From: Strix aluco
Taxonomy: Eukaryota; Chordata; Aves; Strigiformes; Strigidae
Length of the DNA: 64,000 bases
NCBI RefSeq assembly: GCF_031877795.1
Contig: NC_133934.1
Coordinates: forward strand, 104,038,610-104,102,609
Direction of reading: 5' to 3'
The notes under the pieces were generated by a model. That model worked only from the letters and a program-made list of their open reading frames with translations, had not been told where the DNA came from and made no database searches. Shown here piece by piece: positions 62,566 to 64,000 of this stretch (its first letter is position 1; every line of letters starts with the position of its first letter). A program made the translations under genes and the position numbers.

Positions 62566-63368
62566 GCCAAATATTCTGGTGTTGCCTTAACGCCGATCTT
62601 GTTGGATGTACACGTAACCGAGTGGACGAAGTCCGCCTTAATTGGATTGAGTGGAGGCTCAGGGCTGCCTTTCGTTTGTTTTAGCCAGACGCCAGGTTTT
62701 AGGCTGCCACCAGAGGCGGGGCATAGGCACTAAAGCAACAAGACAATAGAAGCCTACATCTTGCCCAAGATAATTAGCTTACATGCTGATGACAAGGTAA
62801 ACACCTTTAAGTTTTACTTGTCAGGATTTTTTTTTTATGTCTTTAAAAAAAGAGAGAGAGAGAGCGGGAGAAAGAGGGAAAGAGAGAGACCTCGTGAGCA
62901 CAACTCATTTTATTTTTCTCGGGGGTGGCAATATCGTGGACGGGAAATGGAAGGCAAGGAGAAAAGACCCCCATCTGACTGGGTGAAAGGATTTAAAATC
63001 AGCTCCCGGGTGGCAAGGCTGTCAGCCCAGCCTTTGTGAGAGCTGGGGAGACAGGGCTGAATGCCGGCGAGCTGAAGGACCGAGTCCCCCTCTCCCCCCA
63101 CTAAGTTTGGTCTGGCAGGAGCTCGGCCGCCGGGAGGGCAGCTCTCCGGAGGGCAGCCCTTTCTCCCGGGCCAGCGCTCCTGGCGGCCCGCGCTCCCCGC
63201 GCCGGCTCGCCCGGTACCCCGGCCGGCCGGCCGGCAGCGGAACAGCGCTCGGGATTTCGCATCTCGGGAACCTTCTCTATGTCTGCTCAGACCCCCAGTG
63301 CGAGACCCCCAGTGCGAGGACCGTTTCTCTCCCTAAACCCATAAGTTCCGTTCACCTAGGGATTTCCT

Positions 63369-63388
63369 CCCCCCCCCCCCCCCCCCCC
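63369..63388. repeat. C20 homopolymer
   Basis: Twenty consecutive C in the NKX2-1 5' flank (G20 on the minus strand), between the TATA candidate and the coding region. Confidence 0.95.
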
Positions 63389-63563
63389 AACCTCAGGGAG
63401 AGGCGGAAGATGCAAGTTTGCAAAAAACAAGGAGTAATTTAATTGCCCGGGGCGAGAGACCGCTATAGAACAGGTTAGTGCAAAATGTTGCTCGTTATTC
63501 TCAAAGGTAAAGCCTGTCACAGGCTCTCGTGGTCCCTCTGAACCTGAAGCTGCTTTCTAAGGT

Positions 63564-63571
63564 TATTTATA
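63564..63571 (-). promoter_or_regulatory. Perfect TATA box (TATAAATA) with upstream CCAAT box
   Basis: Plus-strand tatttata reads TATAAATA on the minus strand, matching TATAWAWR. A CCAAT box (reverse orientation, 63626-63630) lies 55 bp further upstream, so it would sit near -85 from a start site predicted around 63535-63540. A second CCAAT is at 63886-63890. Transcription from here would run towards NKX2-1, about 1.05 kb before the ATG, consistent with a distal promoter feeding an upstream non-coding exon. Confidence 0.5.
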
Positions 63572-63953
63572 CAGCACGGGAGCTGGATGGAGAAGACCTC
63601 TCAGGTCATCTGCTACACCACCTTGCCAATGAATTCCCTGCCGTTTCGAATAAACTGTAATTTCTGGCACTTTTGGATCTGCCCTCGGATCCGGTGTGAA
63701 AACAAAAGCGAGCCCATTCACAGCCACAGACACGTACATGCAGCCAGCAGCGAATGTCACTCGGGTCTTTGAAGAAATCGCCCAAGTCGTCTAGTGTCTC
63801 CAGAGTTTATATTTCGGGGTGTTCCCGGGCGGAGGAGAGAAACCTCCCCCGAGTGTTTCACACCCGGCCTACGGCCCTGGCAAACCCAATTTAATACAGC
63901 GATTACCTGAATATTAAGAAAATTACAGCGAAGGTACAGTTAACCCAGTGACT

Positions 63954-63989
63954 TTGAAGTGTCAAGTAACTATTTAGTAATTGCACTTG
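63954..63989. promoter_or_regulatory. Cluster of three NK2-type binding motifs
   Basis: TTGAAGTG (63954-63961), TCAAGT (63962-63967) and CACTTG (63984-63989, reverse of CAAGTG) fall within 36 bp. NK2 homeodomains prefer a CAAG/AAGTG core rather than TAAT (established for NKX2-1, NKX2-5 and Tinman). Their position upstream of NKX2-1 suggests possible autoregulation or input from another NK2 protein. The motif is short, so chance occurrence is possible. Confidence 0.35.
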
Positions 63990-64000
63990 TAAATATGTTT

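Larger units (their letters stand above)
46900..64000. promoter_or_regulatory. Broad CpG-retaining domain around NKX2-1 (likely methylation valley)
   Basis: CpG dinucleotides are frequent here even in AT-rich stretches: 48901-49080 contains 11 by hand count, whereas 901-1080 in the left part contains 1. Several CpG-island-like blocks are embedded in it. Large unmethylated, Polycomb-marked domains are a known property of developmental homeobox genes. The left boundary near 46.9 kb is approximate and judged by eye. Confidence 0.55.
62566..64000 (-). promoter_or_regulatory. NKX2-1 5' flank and candidate promoter region
   Basis: No other coding region is seen between the NKX2-1 start and the window edge. 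Regulatory-looking elements include a GC box (ggcggggc, 62715-62722), a TAAT site (about 62771-62776), a forkhead core GTAAACA (62797-62803), a CpG-rich block (63120-63260), a TATA box and CCAAT boxes near 63.56-63.63 kb, and NK2-type motifs at the right edge. HNF3/FOXA, HOXB3 and Sp factors are known regulators of the mammalian TTF-1 promoter; assigning these particular sites to them is inference. Confidence 0.5.

Noticed and set aside
1..64000. tRNA, rRNA, CRISPR array or prokaryote-type systems
   Set aside because: No tRNA-like A/B boxes with cloverleaf, no rRNA-like sequence and no regularly spaced direct repeats with unique spacers were seen; the window is vertebrate nuclear DNA.

Overview
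This window looks like bird nuclear DNA. It carries CR1 retrotransposon fragments with the typical avian 3' tail (a 'ccttccaacct'-type block followed by short attctgtg repeats). It also has older amniote CR1/L3-like copies, one vertebrate homeobox gene split by an intron, and no bacterial gene organisation. The only protein-coding gene I can support is NKX2-1 (TTF-1), on the minus strand at about 60.6-62.5 kb. It encodes a 345-residue protein from two coding exons separated by a 798-nt GT-AG intron.

Layout. From 1 to about 46.9 kb is AT-rich, CpG-poor sequence with no convincing coding region. It holds decayed CR1 copies (about 5.1-6.3 kb, 6.9 kb, 16.5-17.0 kb, 23.4 kb, 30.6 kb and 32.7-33.7 kb), simple repeats, a few probable ancient MIR-like fragments, and several TAAT-rich stretches that look like candidate enhancers. 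It is interrupted by one isolated GC/CpG-rich block at 26.2-27.3 kb, possibly an unannotated promoter, followed by a small set of palindromic-core repeats.

From about 46.9 kb to the right edge the character changes. CpG dinucleotides become common even in AT-rich sequence, and CpG-island-like blocks recur (47.3-47.9, 50.0-50.9, 51.0-51.8, 52.4-54.3, 61.2-62.3 and 63.1-63.3 kb). Long homopolymers and microsatellites are abundant (C31, G26, A27, a 170-bp CCCT/CCTT tract). I read this as the unmethylated regulatory landscape of a developmental gene: NKX2-1, its 3'UTR (poly(A) signal near 59.77 kb), a downstream forkhead-motif cluster at 57.35-57.60 kb with a 21-bp tandem duplication, and a TATA/CCAAT promoter candidate upstream at about 63.56-63.63 kb.

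NKX2-1 is a DNA-binding transcription factor of thyroid, lung and ventral forebrain. In other amniotes its neighbours are MBIP (on its 3' side) and NKX2-8/PAX9 (on its 5' side); none of these is visible here, so the left 60 kb is the gene-poor 3' flank. I found no new protein system. The points most worth following are regulatory or RNA-level: a stop-free, frame-preserving NKX2-1 intron, a strong splice acceptor 10 nt before the start codon, and the isolated CpG island at 26 kb.
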